Of a stretch of 64,000 nt of DNA, positions 1 to 7,860 are shown one piece after another. Position numbers and translations under genes: made by a program. The notes under the pieces are model-generated. The model was not told the origin of the DNA. It did no database searches and worked only from the letters and a program-made list of their open reading frames with translations. The stretch is from positions 294,688-358,687 of the forward strand of contig NZ_JAHCDN010000003.1 in the NCBI RefSeq assembly GCF_018413605.1, read 5' to 3'. Numbering within the stretch: the stretch's first letter is position 1; the number at the start of each line of letters is the position of its first letter. Origin of the DNA: Variovorax sp. PCZ-1 (lineage in GTDB: Bacteria > Pseudomonadota > Gammaproteobacteria > Burkholderiales > Burkholderiaceae_C).

Positions 1-144
1 CGGCGCACAGCGCTGCGCGCCTGCAATCATCTGCGGGCTGGCCTCAAACGCCGCATCGCGCCGCACGTCAAGTAACACGGGCGCATGCGCTGTGCCGAGA
101 AGTGGCAACAGATCAGAGGGGGGGATGGAGAACGGAAGAGTCAT
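1..144 (-). CDS. Rhodanese-like domain protein, N-terminal part
   Basis: The first 48 codons of a minus-strand gene are present, read from an ATG at 144-142; the rest lies beyond the window start. The visible part contains the start of a rhodanese fold: a hydrophobic helix (DLLPLLG) followed by the strand VLLDVRRD, the usual first conserved segment of sulfurtransferase/rhodanese domains. The catalytic cysteine would be downstream and cannot be seen. In Comamonadaceae I recall similar N-termini in rhodanese proteins fused or linked to chromate-resistance domains, but that cannot be tested here. The metW stop lies about 120 bases upstream on the same strand. Confidence 0.6.
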   Translation of the reverse strand, partial: MTLPFSIPPSDLLPLLGTAHAPVLLDVRRDAAFEASPQMIAGAQRCAP

Positions 145-263
145 TGCGGTGTCCAATCAAAAACGTCCTGAAGATCAGGGTGGTCAGCACTTGGACGGGA
201 CACCGTCTATCTTCGCAAAGATTCGGGAGGCTGTGAGTCCCGATGAAGAAAGTATAGCTGCGT

Positions 264-845
264 TCACTGCTTAAAAGCAAACACCGCCATGCTCGCTCGC
301 GCATTCGGCGCGAAGCGCACTTCGCGGTTGCCCTGCCAGCCGAAGGCATCTTGAATTTGAAGGCCGTTTTTCTGCGCAAGTTGTTCAAAATCTTTGAAGG
401 TGCCGACGCGGATGTTCGGTGTGTCATACCACTGGTAGGGCAAGGTCTTCGTGACTGGCATTTGGCCTTGCAGCACTTGCAAACGGTTCGGCCAATGGGC
501 GAAATTGGGGAAGGCGACGATGCCTAGCTGCCCGACGCGCGCTGTTTCGCGCAGCATGGTTTCGGCATTGCGCAGATGTTGCAGCGTATCGATCTGCAGT
601 ACCACATCGAAGCTCTTATCGCGGAACATGGAGAGACCGGCATCGAGGTTGGCCTGAATCACATTCACGCCGCGTGCGATGCAAGCATGCACGCCGTCGT
701 CGCTGATTTCCACACCATAGCCGGTGCAGCCGCGCGCTGCTTTGAGGTGCGCGAGCAATGCGCCATCACCACAGCCCAAGTCAAGCACATGCGCGCCTTG
801 GGGAATCATTTGCGCAATGCGCTGATGTAAGGCGAGATCGCTCAT
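264..845 (-). CDS. metW: MetW, methionine biosynthesis methyltransferase-like protein
   Basis: A 193-residue class I SAM-dependent methyltransferase fold. Motif I is VLDLGCGDG at residues 20-28, and the later LQIDTLQHL segment is typical of MetW. In proteobacteria MetW works with MetX in the acylation of homoserine in methionine synthesis; its exact chemistry is less clear than that of MetX. The start codon overlaps the metX stop (ATGA, positions 845-842), so the two are translationally coupled and share control by the riboswitch upstream of metX. Length is usual for the family. Confidence 0.93.
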   Translation of the reverse strand: MSDLALHQRIAQMIPQGAHVLDLGCGDGALLAHLKAARGCTGYGVEISDDGVHACIARGVNVIQANLDAGLSMFRDKSFDVVLQIDTLQHLRNAETMLRETARVGQLGIVAFPNFAHWPNRLQVLQGQMPVTKTLPYQWYDTPNIRVGTFKDFEQLAQKNGLQIQDAFGWQGNREVRFAPNARASMAVFAFKQ

Positions 846-1981
846 GCTGCGCTCCCTTCAAAGGATGCTGCAATGCTCTCAAAATAGGAGCTGACTGCGC
901 GCAGATAGCGTGGATCATCCAACAAAAAGGCATCATGCCCATGCGGTGCATCAATCTCCGCGTAGCTCACATCGCGACCATTGTCGAGCAGGGCGCGCAC
1001 GATCTCGCGTGAGCGGGCGGGCGAGAAGCGCCAATCGGTGGTGAAGCTCACGAGCAGGAATTTTGCCGAGGCTTCGGCCAGCGCGGCGCTCAAGTTACCG
1101 CCGAATTTTTTGGCCGGGTCGAAATAATCCAAAGCGCGGGTGATCAGCAAATATGTGTTCGCGTCGAAATACTCCGCAAATTTATCGCCTTGATAGCGCA
1201 GATAGCTCTCGATCTGGAATTCCACCTCTTGCGTCGAGTATTTGAGATCCACGCCCTCTCTCAAGATGCGGCCAAACTTCTCATTCATCACGTCATCGCT
1301 CAGATACGTGATGTGCCCAATCATCCGCGCAATGCGCAAGCCGCGTTTCGGGACAACGCCATGCTTGTAAAAATGCCCGCCATGAAAATCCGGATCGGTG
1401 GCAATCGCGCGGCGCGCCACTTCGTTGAAAGCAATATTCTCCGCGTTCAAATTCGGCGCACTCGCCACCACCACAGCATGCTTGACGCGCTCAGGGTATT
1501 GCAGCGTCCAACTGAGCGCTTGCATGCCGCCCAAGCTGCCGCCCATCACAGCAGCCAGGGTTTGAATGCCCAGTTGATCGAGTAAGCGAGCTTGCGCATT
1601 CACCCAGTCTTCCACGGTGACGACCGGGAAATCTGCGCCATAAATTTCTCCGCTGTCGGGATTCTTGTGCATCGGGCCTGTGCTGCCAAAGCAAGAGCCC
1701 AGATTGTTCACGCCGATCACGAAGAAGCGGTTCGTATCCACCGGCTTACCGGGGCCAATCATGTTGTCCCACCAACCTTCGGATTTTTCTTGGCCTTCGT
1801 ACACACCCGCCACATGATGCGAAGCGTTGAGCGCGTGGCAAATCAACACCGCATTGCTTTTATCGGCATTCAATGTGCCATACGTCTCGTAAGCCACGTC
1901 ATACCCGCGAATACTCTCGCCGCTTTGCAAAGGCAAGGCAGCTTCAAAATGCATGGACTGTGGTGTGGCTACAAAACTCAT
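842..1981 (-). CDS. metX: MetX, homoserine O-acyltransferase
   Basis: An alpha/beta-hydrolase-fold homoserine O-acetyl- or O-succinyltransferase, committing homoserine to methionine synthesis. The nucleophile elbow GGSLGG has its serine near residue 149, and the catalytic histidine segment is APHGHDAF near the C-terminus. The early HALNASHH and [12 protein letters not shown] segments are diagnostic of MetX. The ATG at 1981 is preferred over an in-frame TTG at 1987, because MetX proteins normally begin just before the SFVAT-like segment; no clear Shine-Dalgarno is seen for either. The sequence does not settle which acyl-CoA is used. The gene lies downstream of a SAM-II riboswitch and terminator and overlaps metW by four bases. 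Confidence 0.95.
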   Translation of the reverse strand: MSFVATPQSMHFEAALPLQSGESIRGYDVAYETYGTLNADKSNAVLICHALNASHHVAGVYEGQEKSEGWWDNMIGPGKPVDTNRFFVIGVNNLGSCFGSTGPMHKNPDSGEIYGADFPVVTVEDWVNAQARLLDQLGIQTLAAVMGGSLGGMQALSWTLQYPERVKHAVVVASAPNLNAENIAFNEVARRAIATDPDFHGGHFYKHGVVPKRGLRIARMIGHITYLSDDVMNEKFGRILREGVDLKYSTQEVEFQIESYLRYQGDKFAEYFDANTYLLITRALDYFDPAKKFGGNLSAALAEASAKFLLVSFTTDWRFSPARSREIVRALLDNGRDVSYAEIDAPHGHDAFLLDDPRYLRAVSSYFESIAASFEGSAA

Positions 1982-1983
1982 AA

Positions 1984-2014
1984 GCAATAAAAAACCCGTG
2001 CAATAAAAAACCCG
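1984..2014. repeat. Tandem 15-base repeat ahead of metX
   Basis: The 15 bases GCAATAAAAAACCCG (plus strand) occur at 1984-1998 and again at 2000-2014. The second unit forms the T-tract and 3' arm of the terminator; the first lies directly before the metX start. It probably arose by local duplication or slippage and gives the transcript two consecutive U-runs. Confidence 0.7.
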
Positions 2015-2036
2015 GTTGCTAAATGCGAAACCGGGT
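2004..2036 (-). terminator. Intrinsic terminator between SAM-II riboswitch and metX
   Basis: On the minus strand an 8-bp perfect stem (AACCGGGT pairing with ACCCGGTT, plus positions 2010-2017 and 2029-2036) closes an 11-base loop and is followed by a run of T. It lies between the riboswitch and the metX start, so it should attenuate metX-metW transcription. Its loop contains ATTTAGCA (plus 2017-2024), the exact complement of TGCTAAAT within the riboswitch (plus 2060-2067). This offers a possible antiterminator or competing pairing. Confidence 0.8.
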
Positions 2037-2048
2037 GATCATTTGAGA

Positions 2049-2110
2049 ATCGGGCTCGTATTTAGCAGTATTTCTAAAGCGCCCGCAAGCTGAAGCAAAT
2101 CGGCGCTGTG
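2049..2110 (-). promoter_or_regulatory. SAM-II (SAM-alpha) riboswitch upstream of metX
   Basis: Read on the minus strand, the segment shows the SAM-II layout. A P1 stem AGCGCC/GGCGCU encloses a loop with GAUUU followed by CUUGC. Next comes an A-rich linker with GAAAU, then the conserved GCUAAA that forms the pseudoknot. These match, in order and spacing, the SAM-II aptamer as I recall it from metX leaders. The aptamer begins about 7 bases after a TATACT -10 box and precedes a terminator and metX. High S-adenosylmethionine should therefore lower metX-metW expression. Confidence 0.85.
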
Positions 2111-2116
2111 AATAGA

Positions 2117-2122
2117 AGTATA
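2117..2122 (-). promoter_or_regulatory. Putative -10 box of the metX-metW transcript
   Basis: TATACT on the minus strand, placed so that transcription would start at about 2110, the first base of the riboswitch. It lies at the end of the upstream acyl-CoA ligase gene, whose stop codon is at 2125-2123. No good -35 box is visible at the usual distance. Confidence 0.45.
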
Positions 2123-3616
2123 TCAAGACTCTTGCGAGCGGGATAGATCAGCCAAGAGCTGCGCTTTTTGCACTTTGCCCAGCGCTGTTTTGGGCAAAGT
2201 GCTCATGAAGTGCCATTGGCGAGGAAGCTTGTAGCGGGCGAGTTGGCTGTTGAGCGCAGTGCTCAAGGCTTGCTGCGCTTTTTCTTGGGTTTCATTGGTT
2301 GCGAGCACCACACAAGCGGCCACCACTTCGCCCCACTTCGAATCAGGCACGCCGACTACTGCACATTCGATCACGCCCGGCTGCGCGGCCAGCAGATTTT
2401 CAATCTCAGCAGGGTAAATGTTTTCTCCACCCGAGATCAGCATATCTTTCGCGCGGCCCACCACCCAGTAGCTGCCATCTTCGGCCTGCCTTGCCAAATC
2501 GCCAGTATGAAACCAGCCCTCTTCATCTTTCAATGCAATATCTGGCCAATAGCGCTCGGCCACATTCGGCGCGCGAATACAAATCTCGCCCACGCCTTGT
2601 TGCGCATCCAGCAGCTTCACATGCACATCATCGCTCGCCGGCCAGCCGCAGCTGCCCACATGCGTGCGCGCATGCGCAGGGGGCAGACTGATCGAGAAAG
2701 GCCCTGTCTCCGTGCTGCCATACACATTGCATACGGGGATGCCGCGCGCATGAAAGGCCTCGATCAAATTCGCTGGCAATACCGATGAGCCCGCCCATAC
2801 CGCGCGCAGGCTGCTCAGATCCGTGCTCGCCCAATCGGCATGCTCAATCAACGCGCGCATCGTGGCTGGCACTTGCAGCGTGAGCGTTGGGCGCTCCAGG
2901 GCGAAGCTCTTCAATGCAGCACCTGCATCAAAACGTTCATGCAGGCTTACGCAGGCACCCGCCGCGAGTGCAGGCAAGGTCTGAATGCACAGGCCACCCA
3001 CATGAAACAGAGGTAGCACAGTCGCTATCAAATCAGTAGCATCTAGCGCAGCATTCTTGCCGGCGATAGCCATATTTCGGCATAAATTGTTCTGTGTATG
3101 TACAGCGCCTTTGGGCAAGCCTGTAGTGCCAGAGGTGTACACCAGCAAAGCGGCATCATTCGCTTGGCCTGCGCTCATGTTGGCTGCGGGCAGCTTCAGG
3201 CCATCATCGAGCAAGCCTTGAAAACTGCGCAGCGGCACAGCGCAGCTTCGCTTCAAGCCTTCAGCCAACTCTTGCCAAGCCGCATCATGAATCAGTAATC
3301 TCGGCTGCCCATCACGCAAGATACGCTCAAGCTCTGGCGCGGCAAGCCGGTAGTTCAGCGGCATCGCTATCGCGCCCATGCCTGCGCATGCAAAGAGCAG
3401 CGCGATCTGCAAAGGATGGTTCAAGCCCAGCCAAGCGATGTGATCACCACGCTGAATGCCCTGCGCTTGCAATGCGGCAGCCATCGCCACAGACTGCTCA
3501 GCGAGGTGCGCATAACTTATCTCCTGCCCCCTCGAGCGCAACGCAGGCGCGTTGCCGCGCGGCTTGCTCTGAGCGAGCAGCATTTGCCAAAGCGTGGAGG
3601 CTTGCGTGTTTTGCAT
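2123..3616 (-). CDS. Class I acyl-CoA synthetase (AMP-dependent ligase)
   Basis: A 497-residue ANL-superfamily enzyme that would activate a carboxylic acid to acyl-AMP and then acyl-CoA. The P-loop-like motif YTSGTTGLPKG is at residues 160-170, followed by NVYGSTETG, HTGDLAR and SGGENIYPAEIENLL. The catalytic lysine region KTALGKVQKAQ is at the C-terminus. Substrate cannot be read from sequence; feruloyl-CoA, fatty-acyl-CoA and related ligases look alike at this level. Residues of about 184-200 are encoded by a copy of the dispersed repeat on the gene's own strand. The 3' end carries the putative metX promoter, so the two units are probably transcribed separately. Confidence 0.85.
   Translation of the reverse strand: MQNTQASTLWQMLLAQSKPRGNAPALRSRGQEISYAHLAEQSVAMAAALQAQGIQRGDHIAWLGLNHPLQIALLFACAGMGAIAMPLNYRLAAPELERILRDGQPRLLIHDAAWQELAEGLKRSCAVPLRSFQGLLDDGLKLPAANMSAGQANDAALLVYTSGTTGLPKGAVHTQNNLCRNMAIAGKNAALDATDLIATVLPLFHVGGLCIQTLPALAAGACVSLHERFDAGAALKSFALERPTLTLQVPATMRALIEHADWASTDLSSLRAVWAGSSVLPANLIEAFHARGIPVCNVYGSTETGPFSISLPPAHARTHVGSCGWPASDDVHVKLLDAQQGVGEICIRAPNVAERYWPDIALKDEEGWFHTGDLARQAEDGSYWVVGRAKDMLISGGENIYPAEIENLLAAQPGVIECAVVGVPDSKWGEVVAACVVLATNETQEKAQQALSTALNSQLARYKLPRQWHFMSTLPKTALGKVQKAQLLADLSRSQES
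3021..3067 (-). repeat. Dispersed GCCGGC/CTGCGC repeat inside the acyl-CoA ligase gene
   Basis: Minus-strand copy with GCCGGC at 3064-3059, then the degenerate core (CTGCGC) and the terminal TGCTACTGATTTGATAGCG hairpin region. It is read in frame as IAGKNAALDATDLIATV, just after the AMP-binding motif of the ligase. The reading frame used has no stop codon in the repeat consensus. Confidence 0.65.
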
Positions 3617-3697
3617 TTACCTAACTTTACCCTGCATCTACTTTGACTTTGCATTTGCGGCGCAAAGTAGCGCTTATCCCATTTCAAAGGAGTTCGT

Positions 3698-4246
3698 ATG
3701 TCGGATATCTCTTCAGGCTCTACGCCCATCTCTCAACCTGTCAGTGGCAAACGCCGCACCTTCCATGCGATTGCCGCCGTCGCCACGCTCGGCTTCTTGG
3801 GTAAAGCTGTTGCGCAAGGCATGCCCGGCCCAGGAGGTCGTGGTGATATGTCAGCCATGGCCGAGCGCCGTGTGGATCATTTGATCAAATTGGTTAACGG
3901 CACGCCCGAGCAAAAAACCAAGCTACTCGCTTTGGCGCAAGCTGCTATGGCAGATATGAAACCCATGCGCGAACAACTCAGCGCCGCCCGCAAGCGCGGC
4001 ATGGAGTTGCTTTCTGCTGCCAGTATTGACCGCAGCGGCATTGACAAACTGCGAGGTGAGCAAATCCAGCTGATGGACGGCATCAGCCGCCGCATGAGCG
4101 CCCACATGATGGATGCCGCCGAAGTGCTCACGCCCGTGCAGCGCACTATCGTGGCCGACAAGATGAAGCAGCGAGGCGAAGGCCGTGGCCATCGTGGACA
4201 CGGTGGCGGGTATGGTGGTGGTCACGGCGGCGGTTGGTTTCGCTAA
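3698..4246 (+). CDS. Spy/CpxP-like periplasmic protein with Gly/His-rich tail
   Basis: A 182-residue exported protein. The N-terminus has KRRTF followed by a hydrophobic stretch ending in KAVAQG. This could be a Sec signal or, because of the twin arginines, a Tat-like signal. The body is helical and charged and contains LTPVQR near residue 140, matching the LTxxQ motif of Spy/CpxP proteins. That family includes periplasmic chaperones and metal- or stress-responsive regulators. The last 25 residues are rich in glycine and histidine (GHRGHGGGYGGGHGGG), which suggests metal binding. A good Shine-Dalgarno (AAGGAG) precedes the ATG. No partner sensor kinase is adjacent. Confidence 0.7.
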   Translation: MSDISSGSTPISQPVSGKRRTFHAIAAVATLGFLGKAVAQGMPGPGGRGDMSAMAERRVDHLIKLVNGTPEQKTKLLALAQAAMADMKPMREQLSAARKRGMELLSAASIDRSGIDKLRGEQIQLMDGISRRMSAHMMDAAEVLTPVQRTIVADKMKQRGEGRGHRGHGGGYGGGHGGGWFR

Positions 4247-4280
4247 AGACCAAAGCCTTTCAAAGTGATAAGGTAGCGGC

Positions 4281-4775
4281 ATGACAGCCGCTACCTCTAA
4301 ACCCCCGACAGCTCCTAAGTTCTGGCTCATGAAAGGTGAGCCAGACGAATGCACTATCGACGATCTCGCCAATTTGCCGAATCAAACCGTGCCTTGGACA
4401 GGTGTGCGCAATTACCAAGCCCGCAACTTCATGCGCGAGATGCGCCTAGGTGATCTCGCGTTTTTCTACCACTCCTCTTGCCCAGAACCAGGTATTGCCG
4501 GCATTGTTCAGATCAGTCGCTTGGCCTATCCCGATGCCACGCAGTTTGATGCGAAGAGCAAATACTTCGATGCCAAATCCAAACCAGAAGCCCCGCGCTG
4601 GGAGCACGTCGATGTGCAGCTCGTGCGCAAATTGCCCTTGATCTCACTCGCTACCTTGCGCGAAACACCTGCTCTTGCCGATCTCACCATCCTGCAGCGC
4701 GGTAATCGCCTCTCAATCACGCCGGTTGATACTGTTCACTGGGAACAAGTCTTAAAGCTAATTGCTATAAATTAG
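4281..4775 (+). CDS. EVE domain protein
   Basis: A 164-residue protein, nearly all of it one EVE domain (PUA-like fold): FWLMKGEPDE at the start, WTGVRNYQARNFMR, then GDLAFFYHSSC and GIAGIVQI. EVE domains are related to YTH domains and are thought to bind modified nucleic-acid bases; bacterial single-domain forms have no fixed function. The final residues LIAIN and the stop are encoded within a dispersed repeat copy that runs on the opposite strand, so the natural C-terminus may have been altered by the repeat. The next gene is convergent. Confidence 0.88.
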   Translation: MTAATSKPPTAPKFWLMKGEPDECTIDDLANLPNQTVPWTGVRNYQARNFMREMRLGDLAFFYHSSCPEPGIAGIVQISRLAYPDATQFDAKSKYFDAKSKPEAPRWEHVDVQLVRKLPLISLATLRETPALADLTILQRGNRLSITPVDTVHWEQVLKLIAIN

Positions 4776-4806
4776 ATAGCTGCTTGCGCAGTATCTATGC
4801 CGGCTA
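4757..4806 (-). repeat. Dispersed repeat at the EVE/MOSC convergent junction
   Basis: Minus-strand copy: GCCGGC at 4804-4799, then ATAGATACTGCGCAAGCAGC and a GCTATC...ATAGC hairpin. It overlaps the last codons of the EVE gene and ends before the MOSC stop, so it sits between two convergent genes. Confidence 0.75.
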
Positions 4807-4827
4807 GGTGCCGTTTTTGCTAAAAAA

Positions 4828-5424
4828 TTAATCTCTACGATGCTTTGCCATCTTCCCGCGAATCGCATCCGCAATCGATAAGCGCCGCGCGCCTGCAATC
4901 AGCGTGAAGCTCTCACCTGCTTGCAAATTCCCCGTCTCCACCACCGAGAGATAAAACCCACACCGCGCCTCCTGCACCATCAGCTTGCCCGCCTGCGCAA
5001 AACCCATCACCGCTGCAAACTTAAAACAAGGCTCACGCGGGGCTTCTACGCGCAGCCTGCAGTTTGCAAACGCCAGCTCATCGCCCACAAACACATCCGC
5101 TTCAAGCAGCCCAGAAATCGTCAGGTTTTCCCCCATGAAGCCATGCGGCAAATCCTCCTCAAACAGCGAAGCCCCATGTTCCCGCCGCGCCGCCTGCCAA
5201 AACCCATAGTGCTCCTGCGGATAGGCATACACCGCCTTCTCCAATCCCCCATGCACAGACAAATCCGCCTGCTCATCGCCCACCAAGCCCATGCGCTCCA
5301 CAGCGACTGAGCAAGAGACAGCGCGTTTGCCAATCGCAGAAAGCACTTTGCGGCCTGAAGCGAGGAGAGGCTTGGCTGTGGCGATATTGATAGATATGAG
5401 ATTAATCATGACTCCATGGTGCAT
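4828..5424 (-). CDS. MOSC domain protein, YiiM-like
   Basis: A 198-residue MOSC domain protein. The conserved features are DEQADLSVHGGLEKAVYAYP, FGENLT-like (MGENLTISG) and a cysteine in REPCFKFA, the usual sulfur-carrying cysteine of MOSC domains. The family handles sulfur for molybdenum cofactor chemistry; YiiM proteins act with molybdenum hydroxylamine-type reductases. An ATG five codons in (position 5409) is an equally good start because the domain begins MINLISINIATAKP. No molybdenum genes are adjacent. Confidence 0.82.
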   Translation of the reverse strand: MHHGVMINLISINIATAKPLLASGRKVLSAIGKRAVSCSVAVERMGLVGDEQADLSVHGGLEKAVYAYPQEHYGFWQAARREHGASLFEEDLPHGFMGENLTISGLLEADVFVGDELAFANCRLRVEAPREPCFKFAAVMGFAQAGKLMVQEARCGFYLSVVETGNLQAGESFTLIAGARRLSIADAIRGKMAKHRRD

Positions 5425-5483
5425 ATGAGTACGGAGAAAGTTATGAGTGGAGTGAAGTTGGGGAACCCGTTCTCAGGTGCTGA

Positions 5484-6263
5484 CTAAGTTGGAACTTCAT
5501 GCCAATGATTGAAAAAGACACGCGAGAACTCAATTAAGGTTGCCGCATCGCAAAGCAATTGAGGATGCAAACGAATTGCTTGCGATGATTCACCATTTGA
5601 CAGTGAGTTCAAAAACATAAAACTAGGACCTCCTAGCAAATCACGTTCTGCACGAATTTCATCGAGTGCATTCCATTTGCGTTCGCGTAAATTCACAATC
5701 TCTTGGCGATCGAGCTCGATATATCTATCAGCTTGCTCATTAGACAAAACTGCTGGCGGGATATAGAGAGGAATTCGATGCGCAAGTGAATCTCGATAAT
5801 TTTTCAGATAATTCTTACTCCAAGCCGACATCGTTTCGCTGTATAAATAGTGTGAAATAGCTTGGGGCAGAAAAGCTTTTACATGTTTGGTAAACATACC
5901 AACGTTGTTAACAGTCTTAAGCTTTGGCATTAAATCATGACGAATCACAAAGGCCCATGCCAAATTATCAAAAGCGCCATAGAGATTCATCACAAACGCA
6001 TGCAAAGCAATTTCTACATCGTGAAGCGCCTCTTTGGTAAGACGGCTTGATGTATCTGGGGGAAATTGACGGTAGATGTTGGCCAAGCAATGCTTTAGGA
6101 TGCTTACCCTTCTGCCAAAGCCCTCATTTAAATAAACCTGCACTCTTACATTTTCGATCAGACCACTAGCGCGGAAATTAAGCGAACCGAGTTCATCTAG
6201 AGATAGAAGAGTTTTGTCTAGCTCTAGCAATAGCTCTGCATATTGACCAGCGTCGTAAGCCAT
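5484..6263 (-). CDS. Unknown protein with HEPN-like RxxxxH motif
   Basis: A 259-residue soluble, mostly helical protein that I do not recognise by name. It carries RDSLAHR at residues 157-163, an R-x4-H motif like that of HEPN ribonuclease domains and preceded by a helix (KNYLKNY) as in that fold. The gene is clearly more AT-rich than its neighbours, which fits horizontal acquisition. There is no adjacent nucleotidyltransferase or obvious antitoxin, so a toxin-antitoxin role is not supported by context. The start at 6263 (MAYDAGQYAE) is the only good ATG. Confidence 0.6.
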   Translation of the reverse strand: MAYDAGQYAELLLELDKTLLSLDELGSLNFRASGLIENVRVQVYLNEGFGRRVSILKHCLANIYRQFPPDTSSRLTKEALHDVEIALHAFVMNLYGAFDNLAWAFVIRHDLMPKLKTVNNVGMFTKHVKAFLPQAISHYLYSETMSAWSKNYLKNYRDSLAHRIPLYIPPAVLSNEQADRYIELDRQEIVNLRERKWNALDEIRAERDLLGGPSFMFLNSLSNGESSQAIRLHPQLLCDAATLIEFSRVFFNHWHEVPT

Positions 6264-6320
6264 ACCTCAGATTTTTGAATCGAAACAAGTGTCGAGAAGA
6301 AGATACTTGAATGCAGTATG

Positions 6321-7715
6321 TCAAACCATCAGTTGCTCTAAGCTAATTACATCAACTGGAACTCCCCGCGACATCAACTCACAGCCCTTCGCATTCACCA
6401 CCGCATCATCCTCAATCCGAATCCCGATGTTGTGGAATTTCTCGGGCACGCCTGCTGCGGGGCGGATGTAGATGCCGGGCTCAATCGTGAGCACCATGCC
6501 TTCGCGCAGGATTCGGCTGGGGCGGTTTTTGATGAGTTCGCCGCTTAGCGGATCTTTGCGCTCTGTGGTTTTGTCGAGTTCGGAGAGTTCGTTGTAGCCG
6601 CCGCAGTCATGCACGTCCATGCCAAGCCAGTGGCCGGTGCGGTGCATGTAGTAGGGGAAGTAGGCGCGGTTTTCGATGACGTCTTGCAGGCTGCCGTGTT
6701 TGTCGTGGGTGAGCAGGCCGGTGTCGAGCATGCCTTGGGCGAGCACTTTGACGGCGGCTTCGTGAGGATCAATGAAGCGCATGCCGGGTTTGGTGGCGGC
6801 GACTGCGGCTTCTTGCGCGGCGAGGACGATTTCATACATCTCGCGTTGCGGCGCGGTGAACTTGCCGTTGGCGGGGAAGGTGCGGGTGATGTCGCTCGCA
6901 TAGCCGTGCAGCTCGCAGCCTGCGTCGATGAGGACGAGATCGCCGTTGTTGATTTTTGCGTCACCCGCTTGGTAGTGCAGCACGCAAGCATTTGCGCCGC
7001 CTGCGACGATGCTGCCATACGCTGGGTATTCGCTGCCGTTGCGGCGGAATTCGTGCAGCAGCTCAGCATCAAGGTGGTATTCGCGCAGGTCTTGGCCGTC
7101 TTTCAGCATGCGGGCGGAAATCTGCATGGCGCGGATGTGGGCTTTGGCGGAAATCGCAGCGGCTTTGCGCATGATATCGATTTCATGCGCGTCTTTGATG
7201 AGGCGCATTTCATCCAAGATGCTGCACACATCGCGCTGGCTTTCGGGGCAAAGTGCGCCATAGCGCACTCGGGCGCGAACTTGCTTGAGCCAACCGTCAA
7301 CTTGAGTCTCTAAGCCAGGATGAATGGCGAAGGGATACCAAACGGTGGCGCGGTTTTCTAGCAGCTTGGGGAGCTGGGTGGCGAGCTCGGTGTTGGCATG
7401 CGCGGCTTGCAGGCCGAGGAATTCTGGGGCTGCATCGGGGCCGAGGCGATAGCCATCCCAGATTTCACGTTCAGTGTCTTTCGGCTGGCAAAACAAAGTG
7501 CTCGCGCCGCTGGATTCGATCAGCAGTGTTGCGCCGGGCTCGGTGAAGCCGGTGAGGTAATAGAAATAACTGTCGTGGCGATAGAGGTAGCCCGTATCGC
7601 GGTTGCGCGCATGCTCGGGCGCGGTGGGGATGATGGCTATTGATTCTTTGCCGAGGGCGGCTGCCACGCGGGAGCGGCGCTGGGCGTAGATGGCGTGGTG
7701 TTGGATGGTGTTCAT
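6321..7715 (-). CDS. pepP: Xaa-Pro aminopeptidase
   Basis: A 464-residue M24B metallopeptidase that removes an N-terminal residue ahead of proline, in the cytoplasm. The N-terminal AMP_N domain (NRDTGYLYRHDSYFYYLTGF) is followed by the pita-bread domain. Metal ligands are visible in LIDAGCELHGYASDITRTF (two Asp), HRTGHWLGMDVHD (His), LTIEPGIYI (Glu) and GIRIEDDAVV (Glu). Length matches PepP. The next gene on the strand, a MurU-like nucleotidyltransferase, is about 145 bases upstream and separated by a palindromic repeat. Confidence 0.93.
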   Translation of the reverse strand: MNTIQHHAIYAQRRSRVAAALGKESIAIIPTAPEHARNRDTGYLYRHDSYFYYLTGFTEPGATLLIESSGASTLFCQPKDTEREIWDGYRLGPDAAPEFLGLQAAHANTELATQLPKLLENRATVWYPFAIHPGLETQVDGWLKQVRARVRYGALCPESQRDVCSILDEMRLIKDAHEIDIMRKAAAISAKAHIRAMQISARMLKDGQDLREYHLDAELLHEFRRNGSEYPAYGSIVAGGANACVLHYQAGDAKINNGDLVLIDAGCELHGYASDITRTFPANGKFTAPQREMYEIVLAAQEAAVAATKPGMRFIDPHEAAVKVLAQGMLDTGLLTHDKHGSLQDVIENRAYFPYYMHRTGHWLGMDVHDCGGYNELSELDKTTERKDPLSGELIKNRPSRILREGMVLTIEPGIYIRPAAGVPEKFHNIGIRIEDDAVVNAKGCELMSRGVPVDVISLEQLMV

Positions 7716-7783
7716 GGTTTGATTTTCGTATTTTTTAACAAGGCCTGCTGCAATGCTGTTTGCATTGATCCATTAAGTTCGGG

Positions 7784-7825
7784 CTGAGCTTGTCGAAGCC
7801 TCAGTGTGCCCTTCGACAAGCTCAG
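7784..7825. repeat. REP-like palindrome
   Basis: A perfect 15-bp inverted repeat (CTGAGCTTGTCGAAG / CTTCGACAAGCTCAG) with a 12-base loop, between murU and pepP. This palindrome family is widespread between bacterial genes as a repetitive extragenic sequence. It has no T-tract, so it is not a classical terminator. Confidence 0.75.
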
Positions 7826-7860
7826 GGCGAACGGGTCGATGTAAGCATGACGACAAGACG

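Noticed and set aside
3639..3669. 7-bp inverted repeat TACTTTG/CAAAGTA between the acyl-CoA ligase and the Spy-like gene
   Set aside because: Too short, with a 17-base spacer and no context; expected by chance in AT-rich leaders.
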